Part shown: piece after piece, positions 42,157-54,716 of the stretch
How positions within the stretch are numbered: position 1 is the first letter of the stretch
How the letters are laid out: every line of letters starts with the position of its first letter
From: Zoroaster sp. YZ-2022
Lineage: Eukaryota; Echinodermata; Asteroidea; Forcipulatida; Zoroasteridae
Direction: 5' to 3'
Assembly: GCA_029582265.1 (NCBI GenBank)
Contig: CM055830.1
Span: forward strand, 29,119,172-29,183,171
DNA length: 64,000 nucleotides
Position numbers and translations under genes: made by a program
Notes under the pieces: generated by a model
Seen by the model: only the letters and a program-made list of their open reading frames with translations
Database searches by the model: none
What the model was told of the DNA's origin: nothing

Positions 42157-45100
42157 TCCAATATCAACAATCATAAGAAACATGAGAAATATTTCTATGA
42201 CGAACATCATGTTCAAAGTTTTAACTCAATGAAATAATTTCAGATGAACATTTCGTTGTGGCGGCTATCCTCTTTATAAAACAACATGCTACGATCTGAA
42301 CAAACTGGTATGGATTGTAATTCCAGTAAGCGGTGCACCCATGCCAAAATTTGAACCCATTGATACCATAATGGAAAGCGATTCACTACTTAGGCCTACC
42401 TTGACACCTGTAGTGCGAAGTGCTTGGAGACTTCTTTTTCACCGTTGTTATGTCGCAAGCAGAGAATATTTGTGAAATGCGCACCTGTAAATTAAGATCG
42501 AAGCTGCAAAATGCTACTGGTTTTCACAAATTCTATATTGTAAACCAAGGTGCGTCATTCACATTACATATTAATGAGGGAATTTCCAACAATTATCATG
42601 TTTATCCATCGTCGCCAGAAACCCGCCCTGGTGCTTTTTTTTTTTTGGGGGGGGGGGGTGGTTTGGCAGAATTTTACTAGGATAGAGATTATGTCGGTTT
42701 ATTAACGAAGATTTGCCCTACAGTTAATTGGTTTTGTATTTAAGCGATCTTACACAGGAGTTCGTAGGGTTCAAAGTCGCAAAAGAAACTTTTTCGTCGT
42801 TCGTGGTTGTTTTATTATTTTTTAATCCAGCTACCTTTTTCTGAAAATTGCTGCTGAAAATTTATTGTATGTTACAACTTTCGGCATCATACAATCGGCA
42901 TCCGCTAGTTTTTCAAACTAAGCTCCGACCAGAAACAGCAATTTCATTTATTCGGCCTTATATTGCAACATCGGGGTTTTTCCAATTATGAGGCAATATT
43001 TGCAGGGAACAAAGGGGTGGGGATGTACTCTTGCATCAATAATGTTACCATGTCTACCAATTGTATCACCTATTGTTTCGACTTTCGATTTCTCCCTGGC
43101 GCGATGGCTTCAAACAAAACATTTTGATTATTGTGCAAAATTCATGCGTATACATTATACAAGCACCATAGTACCATTACATTATAGAATAAGTCAAAAC
43201 TGTTCATTATGAGCGCGTCTTTGTGTTAATTTATCAACGATTTTTACGTGATTCGGTGTTTATAGTGTTATCCCATATAAATTGGTTTTGTTTTTAACGT
43301 GTCTTTGTGTCTGAATTAATTAACGTACCAGCGTTTTTGTTTTTGTTTTCGTTTTTTTTTTTTTTTGGGGGGGGGATAAACAACACAATGCGTTTAACTT
43401 TCACAAACAAACGCAAAATATAGGCATCAGAAAAGCGTTTAAATATAACTTGTTAATTGTTTTAAAGTGGAAATACAATCGTAGTTGTTTCTCCTTTGAG
43501 TATAGACAATACAGAAAATGTATATTACCAAACCAACATTATTTCTGGGAACTATTGTTAATAAAGTGGGCCCACGGCAACAATTTGTTAATGGTCTTGG
43601 TATGTATACTGAAAATACAATCCCCATTCATATTTGTTTTTATTCATCCTAACATGGACTTTGGAAATGAGTACTGCCTTAATTCCCAGCTGAAAATTGT
43701 TAAACTTTTCTAAGAAATGACAACATCTCAGACACAATTAATTATATGAAGAGTAATACCATCATCAACAATAGGGCCTAAATTACAGTAGAGGAACACT
43801 TATACCGAACATTTTGTGAAATATGTTTGTAAGATAATGTTGTCTCCCCTATATATATGTATCGACCTGTATCTTAGGAATGTGCATGGGCAAATTTAGT
43901 GTCGTCTTGCGCGTCCCCTTAATTTATCATGTTGACACATTGCACATTATTGCAAGTAGTGTTAGGTTTTCATAATCTTACATAATTTCATTTAAGTGTA
44001 TATGTATCTAATCACAAACATATGGCTTTTGATAACTGATTTACTTTGGAGGAATTTTAGCTGGCTGTTTGTGATCCAACTTCACGGTCATTACCCTTAA
44101 TTATGGTTTTGGCAGATAACGTATGTTTCAGTGATCGGCCTGCTTTTGATTGAATAGCAACCTTGCTGTCTGTGTGTAAAATGTTGAGCCTTATTAATGG
44201 CTACGTACAGCACAACAAAATACGATGAATTTGGCTTGTGTTCTTTTAAACTGCCTTTCATACATTGTTGGTGATTCGAAATCAAGGACAGATTGATCAA
44301 CTGATGTTGGGGAAGGGTCTATATGTATCAATTTCATTTTATGAGTAGGCAATAGTACTCTTGCCTCTTGCGATTTAAACAAAATAACCACTCGAACAGC
44401 ATTCAAATTCACATTGAGCTTTTCGCGGCAGGTATTTGGTCATTCAAATTCACTAATGGGCAGGCATTTGTGAAATTTGTGCGACTTAATTGACGGTAAG
44501 GGAAAAACCACATGAATGGACAATAAGTAACCAGGATAAAAAAATCATGAAGGCAATTCGTCCAATATAACATAAAATTTAATGTTTCAGAAACACATTA
44601 CAGACTTAGAACCAGGGCAAAAAACCAATAAAGATTATAATCATCACATAATAAACAAAATAAAGTGTGATATAAAAAAAAAGACCGAGAGGCCCTGTGT
44701 ACAGTGTACGAGAAACGCACATGATTAAAGGAAACAAAATTAAATTTGAATTAAAGTAAAGATGTGAAACGTATTCAGTTGTCTTGTACAATTATTAGGC
44801 ATATTTGTTTAAATTTGTTTCTCGGATTTATTTTTTGGAATTCTCATTTTGCGAAATTGATTGCCGTTATACGAAAATGAAAATAACATTTTAGTGAAAA
44901 TCTCCAGTCGAACCTACTTTGCTAAATTGTATAACGAATGTGCATTACTAAAGAGAACGACGTATATGCTAAATTGAATATAATGCTTAATGAATTCGCA
45001 TGCCTGAAAATGAAATTGAATGCTTGAATTCTTAATTCGAAACACAGTAACAACTGGAGAGGCAAAATCGCTTTAATATGAATGTATGAAAGTGAAATTG

Positions 45101-45380
45101 GCTGCTTATTTGCCGAAATTGACCGGGACAACCTATAATATATATACAATTGTATTGTTGTATTTGCAGGTTTCTTTATCTTTGATTATTGATTGATGAT
45201 TAATAAAACAATCTAAGAGATTTAATAGTGTGACTGGTAATCCTACATTAAAACCAGGCGGCATCAGCCGACGAGACAACACTGCACTATATGTATAACA
45301 CTCCCCACTACAAGTAAATTACTGGAGAAAAAGAAAGCATTATTTTTTTCTACTGTCAAACTGTTTAATAAATGTCGACG
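42157..45380. other. No gene recognised; T/G homopolymer tracts
   Basis: T-run followed by G-run occurs at 42,636-42,658 and 43,351-43,375. Scattered ORFs under 90 codons show no family signals. Antisense overlaps at 44,097-44,412 are not supported as genes. Confidence 0.35.
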
Positions 45381-46693
45381 AAAACTCATTCATAGCAAAG
45401 TCAGATTCCACTTTTGGAAGGAAAAAAAGTACAAAGCATGAATTTGATTAAGATTTGTAATTGTAATAGGTTATTGTAATTATATTAGTGGTGCTGTGAT
45501 GTAACTGCTTTTCAGTTACTCAATGACTTTTGATAAAGAATGTTGAGAAACTGAATGACTATTGTTGAGGCTAAATCATCTGTGGAATTTCTGTTATGTA
45601 ATTTACTGTACTGCATACAAAACAAGTTGTCACACGTAAGATCGCTTTCTTTCAATTGCCAACTCGTGGGTGTTATTATACCCTTTTGGCATTCGTTGGT
45701 TTATATGTTAATAGAATTGTGCATATTCATTAGCAAATATGTGATGTCATTACTGTAGTGGATTTGTGCATAAAATATGCACAAATCTTTTTTAAAAGTC
45801 AGTTGTCTTAATTGTTTTAGTTGTATTGTTAATTGAGCTACTAATCGGTAAACCTATTGAGATAACCATTGTTTTGGCTAACGTTTTGAGTTTTTATTTT
45901 TTTTACTTTTGTGATGCTGTGAGACCGAGTTCATTTTGTGTTCTCATAAACAGCGCCCTCATGTGTCAAGGAAAAGCATGATTTTGTTTCCAATGTTTCC
46001 AACAGGATACTGCTACAGGCATATATATTTGCTATGATATGTATTTTATAGTCCCTATCAGCCCTAATATATTATAAACGCCTGTTTATTGATTATCTGC
46101 TTGATGCTGCAGGAACATCTGAAACAGGGTAAGAATGTACTCAACTTGTGTAATTTTTTCCGAGTGTTTCCGGTGAACTAGCCATAAAGAGGTACACTCA
46201 TCATTAACATCGTCAGAAATAAATTTCATGTTGTTATCAATCGTTTTTACATATAATGTAAACTTCCTTTTCAAATTCAAAGTATGCCTCTGATGTATCA
46301 AACACAATCACAATTTACAGTGACTACACTTTTAATTCTTAATATTAAGAATTCCCTTTCTATTTGTTTCGTATACACAAGGAGAACACTGGCAATAACA
46401 CATAGTATGAAGACAACAAAGCACCGTTTTGTTCACTGACGATATTTATTTAAAATACTATAAGAAATAAGACTGCAGGCTTAACCTCAATATGAAGTTG
46501 TGTACTACAATAAGTCGATTACATTAACATAGATCAAAACATATAAAGACTGATAGACATAATATTGTGGTCCAACTAATTAATCACAGAACATTATTTT
46601 ATGATTCTGTGTACAATGAGAGGAAATACTCAACGCATGTTAAAAATGATATTTTATTATTACACGCAGGCTCCATGTGATCTTGTTTTTAAG

Positions 46694-46930
46694 ATATACA
46701 TAACAGCAAAAGAAACGTCACCCCTAAAAATATTTATTATTTTCATTTTATAATTAATATAATTTGTTTAATGAAGAATATTATGGGTATGGAGTGTAAC
46801 ACGAACACAATGTGGCAAATTTGGTTGACCTGGCAGCCAACCATCCCACAACATTGTATATTTATTATGTTTAATAATATAATTACTTAACAAAATTTAG
46901 GGGGTGACGTTTCTTTTGCTGTGATGTATA
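46694..46930. mobile_element. TIR MITE with CAGCAAAAGAAACGTCACCC ends
   Basis: The inverted ends ATATACAT-ACAGCAAAAG and AAACGTCACCCC-TAAA run about 30 bp on both sides with two differences. The inside is A+T-rich and non-coding. If the TA dinucleotides inside the ends are the target site, it would be Tc1/mariner-like, but this is tentative. Confidence 0.8.
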
Positions 46931-47078
46931 TATCTAAGCTACCATTATATTTAGTCAAAATAGGTTCAGATATATTATTTGGTAACATTATAGTTGCGCT
47001 TCTTTGAGAAAAAAGGACATGTTTGGATACGTGTAAGTTCATTGATTTGATTTACGATTAAAGGCAGATTACACTATT

Positions 47079-47334
47079 CGTCCCTAATTTGCCACAGTGA
47101 CCAATCCGACTTTTTTCAATTTTAAGTTTTCCCGCCCATTAGTACATTCAGGAAGAGACCTACCATTGTATCTAATCCACATGCATGTATTCCTTATAGT
47201 TTTGGAGATAGAGCATGCATTCAAATGACGAATGCTCTAACTGGCTATTTTTGTAATTTGGCAAAGTGACCAATACCGCATTGGTCACTATGCCAACTTA
47301 ATTCGGGATTGGTCACTATGGCAAATTAGGGACG
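47079..47334. mobile_element. TIR MITE, 4-bp TSD (TATT)
   Basis: The ends CGTCCCTAATTTGCCA then AGTGACCAATCC are inverted at both sides (28 bp, one or two mismatches). TATT flanks both (47,075-47,078 and 47,335-47,338). A further AGTGACCAATACCGCATTGG fold lies inside near the right end. Confidence 0.85.
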
Positions 47335-47913
47335 TATTGATAAAAGGTTGGTAAATACATCGAATCAAGAGATTTAATTAAATTTAAAAATGTCAAAAGA
47401 AGACGAAGTTTGCCAACCAAATACATTTTCACTAATGTATAGTTAATGACACAACGTTATAAGTTGAAACATTCATAGTTTAATTGTTTGATGTTTATCT
47501 TGACTTATTGAGTAAACGCATACTTTAAAAGGCAGTTTTGCAAATTTGTACCAATATTGTATTTTCCTTTAAATGTAATATAGGCTTTTAATCATAATAT
47601 CAGCAAATGATAAACATTTACTTCAGCGTCACTATTTAGCAACTCGTACAATAACAACTATACAGTAATTATGAATGCATTTAAATGTATTACTTGATGT
47701 TATAACAACTTTAATTTGGAAAGGGTAGCTTAGGTACATTCATGAGGTCCATGTCAACTATAGCTTTATCTAGATTGGGATATCATTTTATTCCCCAAAA
47801 ATGAATCCCTATTCTCCCACTGAGGACCCAATCGGGAAACCCTTGGGTGACAACAACACCAATTACACCTGCCTATTGTTAGCATGCAGTACCCCCATGT
47901 TTGAAACACTCAT

Positions 47914-48081
47914 CAGTGGCGTAGCGATAGGGGCACGGAGCACGTACCCCCAACCCAAAACCGGTGTCCCCTGGTTCTTACAAAAAACATAATTAAAGGG
48001 CATATAAAAAGGTGTCCTCTAAAAATCCTTGAGGAGGAACCCACAAGTTCCCCTACTGAACAAACCCCAGTTATGTCGCTG
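47914..48081. mobile_element. Diverged MITE with CAGTGGCGTAGCGA ends
   Basis: It begins CAGTGGCGTAGCGATAGGGG and ends CCCCAGTTATGTCGCTG, a degraded relative of the element type at 38,418. No TSD is recognisable. Confidence 0.6.
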
Positions 48082-48187
48082 ACAATTATTTTGTTAAATT
48101 TCTGAAATATTAAATTCTTAAAACATCTCTGCAGATATCTTCTTTAATCATTCAGCAGATTAATAAATTAACATAATTATGGTTGAT

Positions 48188-48250
48188 GAACTAATTACTT
48201 CTGAATAGAGAATTTCACATGATGTCACCGCAATTAGTCTTACTTACAAC
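48188..48250 (+). mobile_element. Palindromic short element, copy 5 (partial)
   Basis: GAACTAATTACTTCTGAATA then CACATGATGTCACCGCAATT and AGTCTTACTTA match one arm of the family. The tail is absent. Confidence 0.65.
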
Positions 48251-49779
48251 ATACTACATTTGACGTTATATATCATACAATTCAACAAACATCCCCATTA
48301 CAAGCCTAGGGATTTATATACATGAGACCAAATAACTACTGAATTGTTTATGCTGACTCAACGACTTAAAACATTTTCCTTTACTTACAACAAGAAGATT
48401 GATCATAGTTTTACATGAAGCTCACTTGGTTTAAAATCTTCTGTCTAAAGAGCTATTATTTAAGTAAAATCTGTAAAACAAATTTGAAAGCATACATGAA
48501 TACGACAAATGTTCTTACATTTTGTTAGTAACCACATTATCCAATAAAGTTTCAGTAGATTATGTAGATTTCTTTCTTTGATCTTACAAAATAAGGATGC
48601 ATTTACAGGCATTTTATACATCATATATAGTGTATACTAGCTTGAATATAAGTTTACTTTACTTTCATTGGTAGAAGAAAACACTTTAAAACACATTTTC
48701 CTTAGCCTTAATTAATATTGGAAGAAAAATTAAATACACATTTGCCTTTATTTAAATTAACATAGGAATCAAATGTGATACATTGAATAAAACTTTAGCG
48801 AACACGTTCCTTTACTTAGATTTATTGAAAGAAAATTTTAATACACATTTTCTTTTGCTTAGATTGATTTGAAGACAACGATACGATGATATACATGGTA
48901 GTAACAACAGCCTATACCTGTAAGATTTTCTGGTTGCTGTTTTGTTATTTTGTTTGAAATTTTCTGGGAAGTTCCTAAAGCCAAGCGTATTTATTTCAAA
49001 TGTAGACTTCACGGCATATGAGGCCATTAAAATCACCTAATTCTTCTGAGCTTTTTGGGCGAAGCCTAAGGGGGTGTAGCCCAAGAACCCACGGTCATAT
49101 CCAATTGGGATGTGAGAGTGTCACATCACCCAACAATTTTCCGATTCGGCATTTAGGTTGATGTCAGCTAATTAATGTGTAGGGTATTGTATCCTGTGGC
49201 GAGCTAACACCTTGTTTGGACACTCGGAATTGTTGCCAGCAATAAAATGGACAATTTAGTCACGATTAGATGCAATAGCATATTTATAACCCATGTTTCC
49301 TAACAGTTGGTCAAGTCACAACCGTATTTGACAGACAATGGATAGACAAGTATCTTTTAAAACTGAGCACAGCCGGCCGACTTTAAGTCAAAGAACCGTT
49401 CGTTTTTAATTAAACGTTACTAATATGGAATAATTTGGCCAATAACCCATGCAGAGCAAGACAAGAGCGTGCAAAGGCCTACCAAGACAAGCCTTAATGT
49501 GGTGCCATTCTCTTTGTGGTTATTTTCTTGAGGAAAGATTATGTCCATAGTTATGCAAAGAATAATCAGGCATTATACGATACACCGAATCCATCTCAAA
49601 ACCACCTGTTTTCTTAAAGGTTTTTCAGGGGAGAAACCTTTTCTGAAGATGAATTGACCACTTGTGGTCATCGATCAGTGACTGCATTGAATGTGTCGAA
49701 TTTCAAATCAATGATGACTAGCGATATTCCACTTCCAATCCCAAATATCACCACAAAAATTAAGGTCTAGTAGCCAAAT

Positions 49780-50130
49780 AATAATAATAATAATAATGTG
49801 TGGACTTATATGGCGCACGTATCCACCAACTGAGTGGTGCTCAAGGCGCATTATATTATTACCCCTGCTCATAAGGCTCATAAATCATTCCTGAAACCAT
49901 CTCAGCTCCCTGGGGAGTATACAGCTCAATTGCTGCCATTACAGCGCATATAGGGCTAATCAACCAACTCTGCCCTCACAGGTACCCATTTAAACCCTGG
50001 GTGGAGAGAAGCAATTATGGTTAAGTATCTTGCTCAAGGACACAAGTGTCACGGCCGGGTTTCGAACCCACATTCTGCTGCTAACACCAGAACTTGAGTC
50101 CGGTAAGCTAGACCGCTCGGCCGTGACACT
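49780..50130 (-). mobile_element. tRNA-derived SINE, copy 2
   Basis: It is the inverse of the copy at 61-414, with head at 50,130 and (TTA)n tail at 49,780-49,800. GTCACGG/CCGTGAC can form a full 7-bp acceptor-like stem, and the B-box is GGGTTCGAAACC. It is inserted 43 bp beyond the GTPase stop codon, so it may form part of that gene's 3' UTR, and it reads in the same direction as the gene. Confidence 0.85.
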
Positions 50131-50172
50131 CCAAATCACTGATTCCCTTTCGAATATAACTCCAAAAGGCTT

Positions 50173-51839
50173 TCAACTGCTTCCTTGTGATTTAAAACTT
50201 GCTCCAATTTCGGAAATAATCTCTGCATCTTGTCGAATACTCCAAAGTGTTTGTACTCTAGTCTCCCAACCAGGTTCTGCATCATTTTCCTCTATCTGAA
50301 TCATCAAGTCTACATAATCAACTGTGTTGAGAAGATTTGGCTTCAATGCAATTTCATTAAGCCGTTTAATGCAATTGCATGACCTAGCAATCAGACGATA
50401 CATACCTTCATTGACTTTCTTAAGATCTTCTTCGAGATTCGCTATCATCGCTTGGGCTGTGTTTTCCTTACCTTTTGCATGTTTGTACCGCTGTTCAATG
50501 ATGGGCTTTGTCCGTGTTACCTTTTCTACGGCGTATTTATACCTATGATTCTGCCTCGAATGAGAGTCAGATTTGCATTCGTTAGGACATGCAGTGCAAT
50601 TGCCAGACATATCAATTGCCCGACAGAAATATGGAAATATTTCAGTAATCACACCTGTACAAGGGTAATGGCATGTAAATTGACATTCAACACAATTCGT
50701 AGCACTATAACCGGTACCTGATAAGTCAATCTTTTCAAGCTTCGGAACTTCAACCTCGTAGGTAAAGTTCCTATTTTCCTCTATGTCTGCTTGATGTTGT
50801 TGAAGAGCGTTCCGCTCTTTCTTCAATTCCTCACCTTTACAAACAGCCATCTGTATTTGGGTTTTCAAACCTTGGACAGTTATTTCTAATACTTGACGTT
50901 CTTTCAAGACTTCTTTAGTTAAAGAAAGACTTTGCGGTTCCAGTTTCAAGACAACGTCTTTGAGTAGATTTTCCATACTATATTCCCCCATGTCCCAGAG
51001 CAGTTTAGATAGTTTATCAAAGCCATCCGCAAACAATGCAGAGTTGTTGAACTTTAAGATGCTGCCACTGTGTTTAATCTTTGCCTTTTTGATTGCAGCG
51101 GTGACGGGTGGCAGTTTCCCATCCGCGAAAGTGGAAAGAATTAATATGTTTGGGGAAATGTCCTTACCGAATATGGACAGGATGGAATGAAAGATGTATT
51201 TCTGGTTTGTAGTAAGCCGTGCCAGTGGAGATTGAACAACAAAGCCCATAGCGTTAACATAATCAACTCGGTGGTGGGAAGAGTATGAGAAAAACTCTTC
51301 TATCAGGCCAGTGACCTCTTTATCTCGCTTGACACCTTCAGTATCCCCGAACCCTGGCGTGTCAATGATTGTCAGTGTGTAGGGAAATGTATGGTCCTGG
51401 TTTTTGTTAATCGTATATGATGTTATGAATCGTGTTTGGCTGTGTGCTTGTGATTTAGATGCCCCCTCTCTTTGATCATCAACAATCTTAAATCGAAACT
51501 TATCCTTCCACTCTACTCCGACGATGTAGTTGATCATTGCATTAATCAATGTGCTTTTACCGCTACCCGTAGCACCCACGAGCATAATTACCTTATGCTC
51601 ACCGGATCCTACCAGTTTCTTGCCAAAGCTGTAACTACGGTATTTTGCATTCTCAGGAACATTACTTTGAGTCAAAGGAATTTGGAGTATTTTCGGCTTT
51701 CCTTTTCTTTCACATCCCTCTTCGAGTACAGTAGCATTTCGAGTGAGTCCTTCAGCATATTTCTCTGGAATTTCAGTTGATGGTGGTGGTGTTGTGTTGA
51801 CCACTTCAGGTGGTGTGGTGTTGACGACAACAGGTTGAT
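50173..51839 (-). CDS. AIG1/GIMAP-like GTPase with Cys/His cluster, exon 2
   Basis: This open exon encodes most of a 572-residue protein. With exon 1 (54,717-54,768) the length is exactly 573 codons including TGA. A short Thr/Pro-rich N-terminal region is followed by the GTPase domain: P-loop GATGSGKSTLINAM (about residues 106-119), IDTPGFGDTEG (about 176-186), and STFADG where T/NKxD would be. A coiled-coil-prone segment covers about 325-380. A cluster CVECQFTCHYPC...FC...CTACPNEC (about 400-440) could bind zinc. A helical tail follows, with EIALKPNLLNTVDYV conserved in all three copies. AIG1/GIMAP proteins are GTP-binding, membrane-associated immune regulators; function here is inferred. 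There is no transmembrane helix. The acceptor is TTATTGTTTCTAG/AT. Confidence 0.9.
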
Positions 51840-53904
51840 CTAGAAACAATAACGAGTATGCGTGTCTAGTTATGCAATTTTACTTTAGCTGGATATTTTA
51901 ATAACCAAATAGTCATGGGGTTGCATTAACGGCCGGTGAAGACTGGCTGCATATTGGAAAAAATAACCGAACAGCAATTATGCGCGCGGCTGCTGCCAGT
52001 GTGTATTCGCGTCACGGAGATCAAGTACTAAGTTGGAATTTGATTTTTCCTCAAAATAGTGTGGATCTGTCAGTTTCTTTCTGGATCTTTTTCCACAATA
52101 CAACTAACTGAATATTTACATTTTAAAACGGAGTTGTGGCCATGGGCGATAAAAAACTTGGCTTTCGGCTCGGTCATTTATCGTATGTGGCCCTTGGTCT
52201 TTATCCTGTGATAAAAGACTTTTATTCCCTTACTAATCCAGCAAATGTATTGTAACCGTTAAACATATTTTATTCAAATCAACGGAGGCAGCAAAGGAAA
52301 TAGAAACAGAAGAAATTGTGACAATGACGACGACATTTGTTACCGACGATGGCAACAGTTGCACAGTGAATGTTGATGTTAACGCATCAATTTATTTTGG
52401 AGACACTCTTTCGCAGTTTGAAAGAGGTTATTAATGTCAATGTTTGTACATTACGTTATCAGGAAATGCATTATGTTGATAAAAGTTTTATACTTTTCAA
52501 CCTTAAGTAATGCTTGTAAATGTTTTGTACAAATTTTATATCAAATACATTCAACTTTTTTTTATTGTTAAATCAAGTTATATTGTGAAATAATCTACAA
52601 AAACGTCATATCAGACAGAAGCATTTTTCTTCAAAGATATCGTCTTAAAGTAACAACGGGATTAAAGATGCACCATTATTGGAATGACGAATTTTCCAAA
52701 CTTTGTGTATGTACTTATATCAATATTGTAACTACTTATGCACTTTCACAAATATTTCAACACCTTTAGCCATTGCATGAACAATACCAAGCTTACCAGT
52801 TCATATGGTTTCCCGTTACCTGTTATTTTCACCGCCATACGACTATGGCCAATTTTGCGCAAAGCCTCTGTCAACTTGTATCTTAATTCACGTGGATTGC
52901 AATGAATCGTGCATACACAAATATAATGTTAACACAGAACCGTCTTGTGACAAGGGGTTGTATACAATTGCTTTAATTAAAAATCACTTTTTATGGAATC
53001 GCATCTTCACCAAAATTTAACCGATTGGTACTTGTGCCAAACTACGTATTCTTGAAACTTCATCAACATCTGCTAATAACTTTTAGAAATATCTTGTATC
53101 GTCCATGTACGTATTATTCGCCGCACTCGTGAAATGACGCACTTAACCTTTGGCTTAGCATTTCTCGGAAAACGTACAAAACTATGGCGTATTACTGGTT
53201 GCATAAACTTATCGAAGTCATGCTTGTTACAAAAAAAATCATAGTAATTTTGTATGATTTACGGGAAAGTTAGTGCTTGTGAAAGTGGAAAAAGTTATTT
53301 AACCACTGACTTTACTAGATACAAATATTTGTCGGTAGTGGAAAATTATTGAGTAAATGAAACTTTAATATCATGGTTATGAAAAGAAATCTTTTATTTG
53401 ACAAAATGTTAACAGCATTTTACCCATTTCAATGTAATAAAATACTTTTTGCAAAAATTTTAACCACTTTCCATTTTATTGGTCTTTCAAGAATATTGAT
53501 TAAAAGTTTTGAGAGCTTCTCCAAATAATACCATTTTATTTAAAAAATCTTTAAAAATCTGTTTATTTTCAAGATTAAAAACAATTTACAACAACCTGGA
53601 ATAAGATGAAGCATGATTCAACTGGTTTTCTTCTTGGGTACATTTTCTGTGCCCCCATAAACGTTAACAGTTTGGGGGTGAGTCATACCAAAATCAATTT
53701 TTTGATGACCACAGTTCTGTGCGTCTCAAAAAGCGGCGCGCAAGACATCCACGCATATGATCATTCACGCATTGAGATTCAGCATTTTACAAGAGAATCC
53801 TTCACTGAAATAAACTGAAACATCAAACTGGTAATTTCATTTGTAAGTTACTGTCCAGTTGATGATATATCCTTAGGTAAATTGAGGATACAGAAGACAG
53901 TTTT

Positions 53905-54115
53905 GTACATACACACCCACACATGCATGCACACACACACAGTCACGCACCGTAGTTGTGGGGACATTTACTCGGTATTCCACAAGGAAGTGGGGACCTA
54001 AAACGTTGTGGGGACAGGAAAATGTCCCCACAGACACTCGTTCTTGCCTTCCCTTTTGTTATAAGTCCCCACAACCTTGCCAGTGCCTACCCACCCACAC
54101 ACACCCACAGGGGTG
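53905..54115 (+). repeat. CA microsatellite with GTGGGGAC words
   Basis: A (CA)n-like tract at 53,905-53,945 and a CACACCCACA tract at 54,092-54,110 flank a block with GTGGGGAC (four times) and GTCCCCAC (twice), so it can fold. The flanking CA tracts suggest an insertion into, or expansion from, a microsatellite. Confidence 0.65.
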
Positions 54116-54328
54116 ATTACATTGACTTGGGACACTTCCGTGGCGGCAACAATAACATTGTGACGTGTAAATGCAATCACGTGATTACTTCTGGTCAAAA
54201 CACGAAGCTAAAACAATTCTGATGTATTTAAAAATGTGTAGGACTGCTAGTGAAATAACAAACTTTGGTTTATGTTAATGTATGCGGAGAAGAGTTTTCG
54301 AGAACAAAAAACGAACAATGTCAAAGGA

Positions 54329-54352
54329 GTGTTCGGGAGTTATCCCGAACAC
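54329..54352 (+). repeat. Left-end-like hairpin of Helitron/HINE family
   Basis: GTGTTCGGGA-GTTA-TCCCGAACAC, a perfect 10-bp stem followed by CTAAAG, matches the left-end hairpin at 415. It could be a decayed solo end. The next right end of this type is at 59,748. Confidence 0.5.
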
Positions 54353-54716
54353 CTAAAGAAACGTACCTCCTGAACATAAAAGCCCTTTCTTTATTTTTGA
54401 ATAATCGTAAAAATATCAAATATGTGACATTTCTTACTGCTGAAATGACCTTACATTTTGGTCAAAACAGGAAGTTAAAATTAAAAAATTATGATGTATT
54501 TCAAAATTCGTTTCAAGACAGTTCAGACTATTCAGCAATATGATTGTGTTGTAATCAGTTGATTTTACCTCTAGTTTTTTTTAGAAATATCCTAATTGAA
54601 ATTAACTTTCTTTTTATAGGCCAAAGGTACAAACAAATTAGCGAAACAATCGGAAACACTGTTATTTCAAACATCCTCTTTTTGACAATATTAGTCATTT
54701 CTACATGAAGACCTAC

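Larger units (their letters stand above)
45385..49780. repeat. Duplicated 3' flank of GTPase locus, copy B
   Basis: This is the counterpart of 1-60 plus 5,276-9,900. It lacks the SINE/Helitron pair (junction near 45,455), the copy-2 palindromic element and the LINE-like tail. It carries its own MITEs at 46,694, 47,079, 47,914 and 48,188. No conserved ORF is shared with copy A, so no gene is annotated. Confidence 0.75.
51840..54716 (-). other. Intron 1 of intact GTPase gene
   Basis: The GT(AGGT)...AG intron is 2,877 bp. The first bases past exon 2 resemble the paralogous intron at 19,083. It contains a CA-rich microsatellite and GTGGGGAC repeat block (53,905-54,115) and a Helitron-like left-end hairpin (54,329-54,352). 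Short ORFs inside are not supported. Confidence 0.65.

Noticed and set aside
42636..42660. T-run/G-run as G-quadruplex regulator
   Set aside because: A single G homopolymer tract next to poly-T. More likely a repeat edge or assembly-prone site. The same pattern occurs at 43,351 and (inverted) 26,168.
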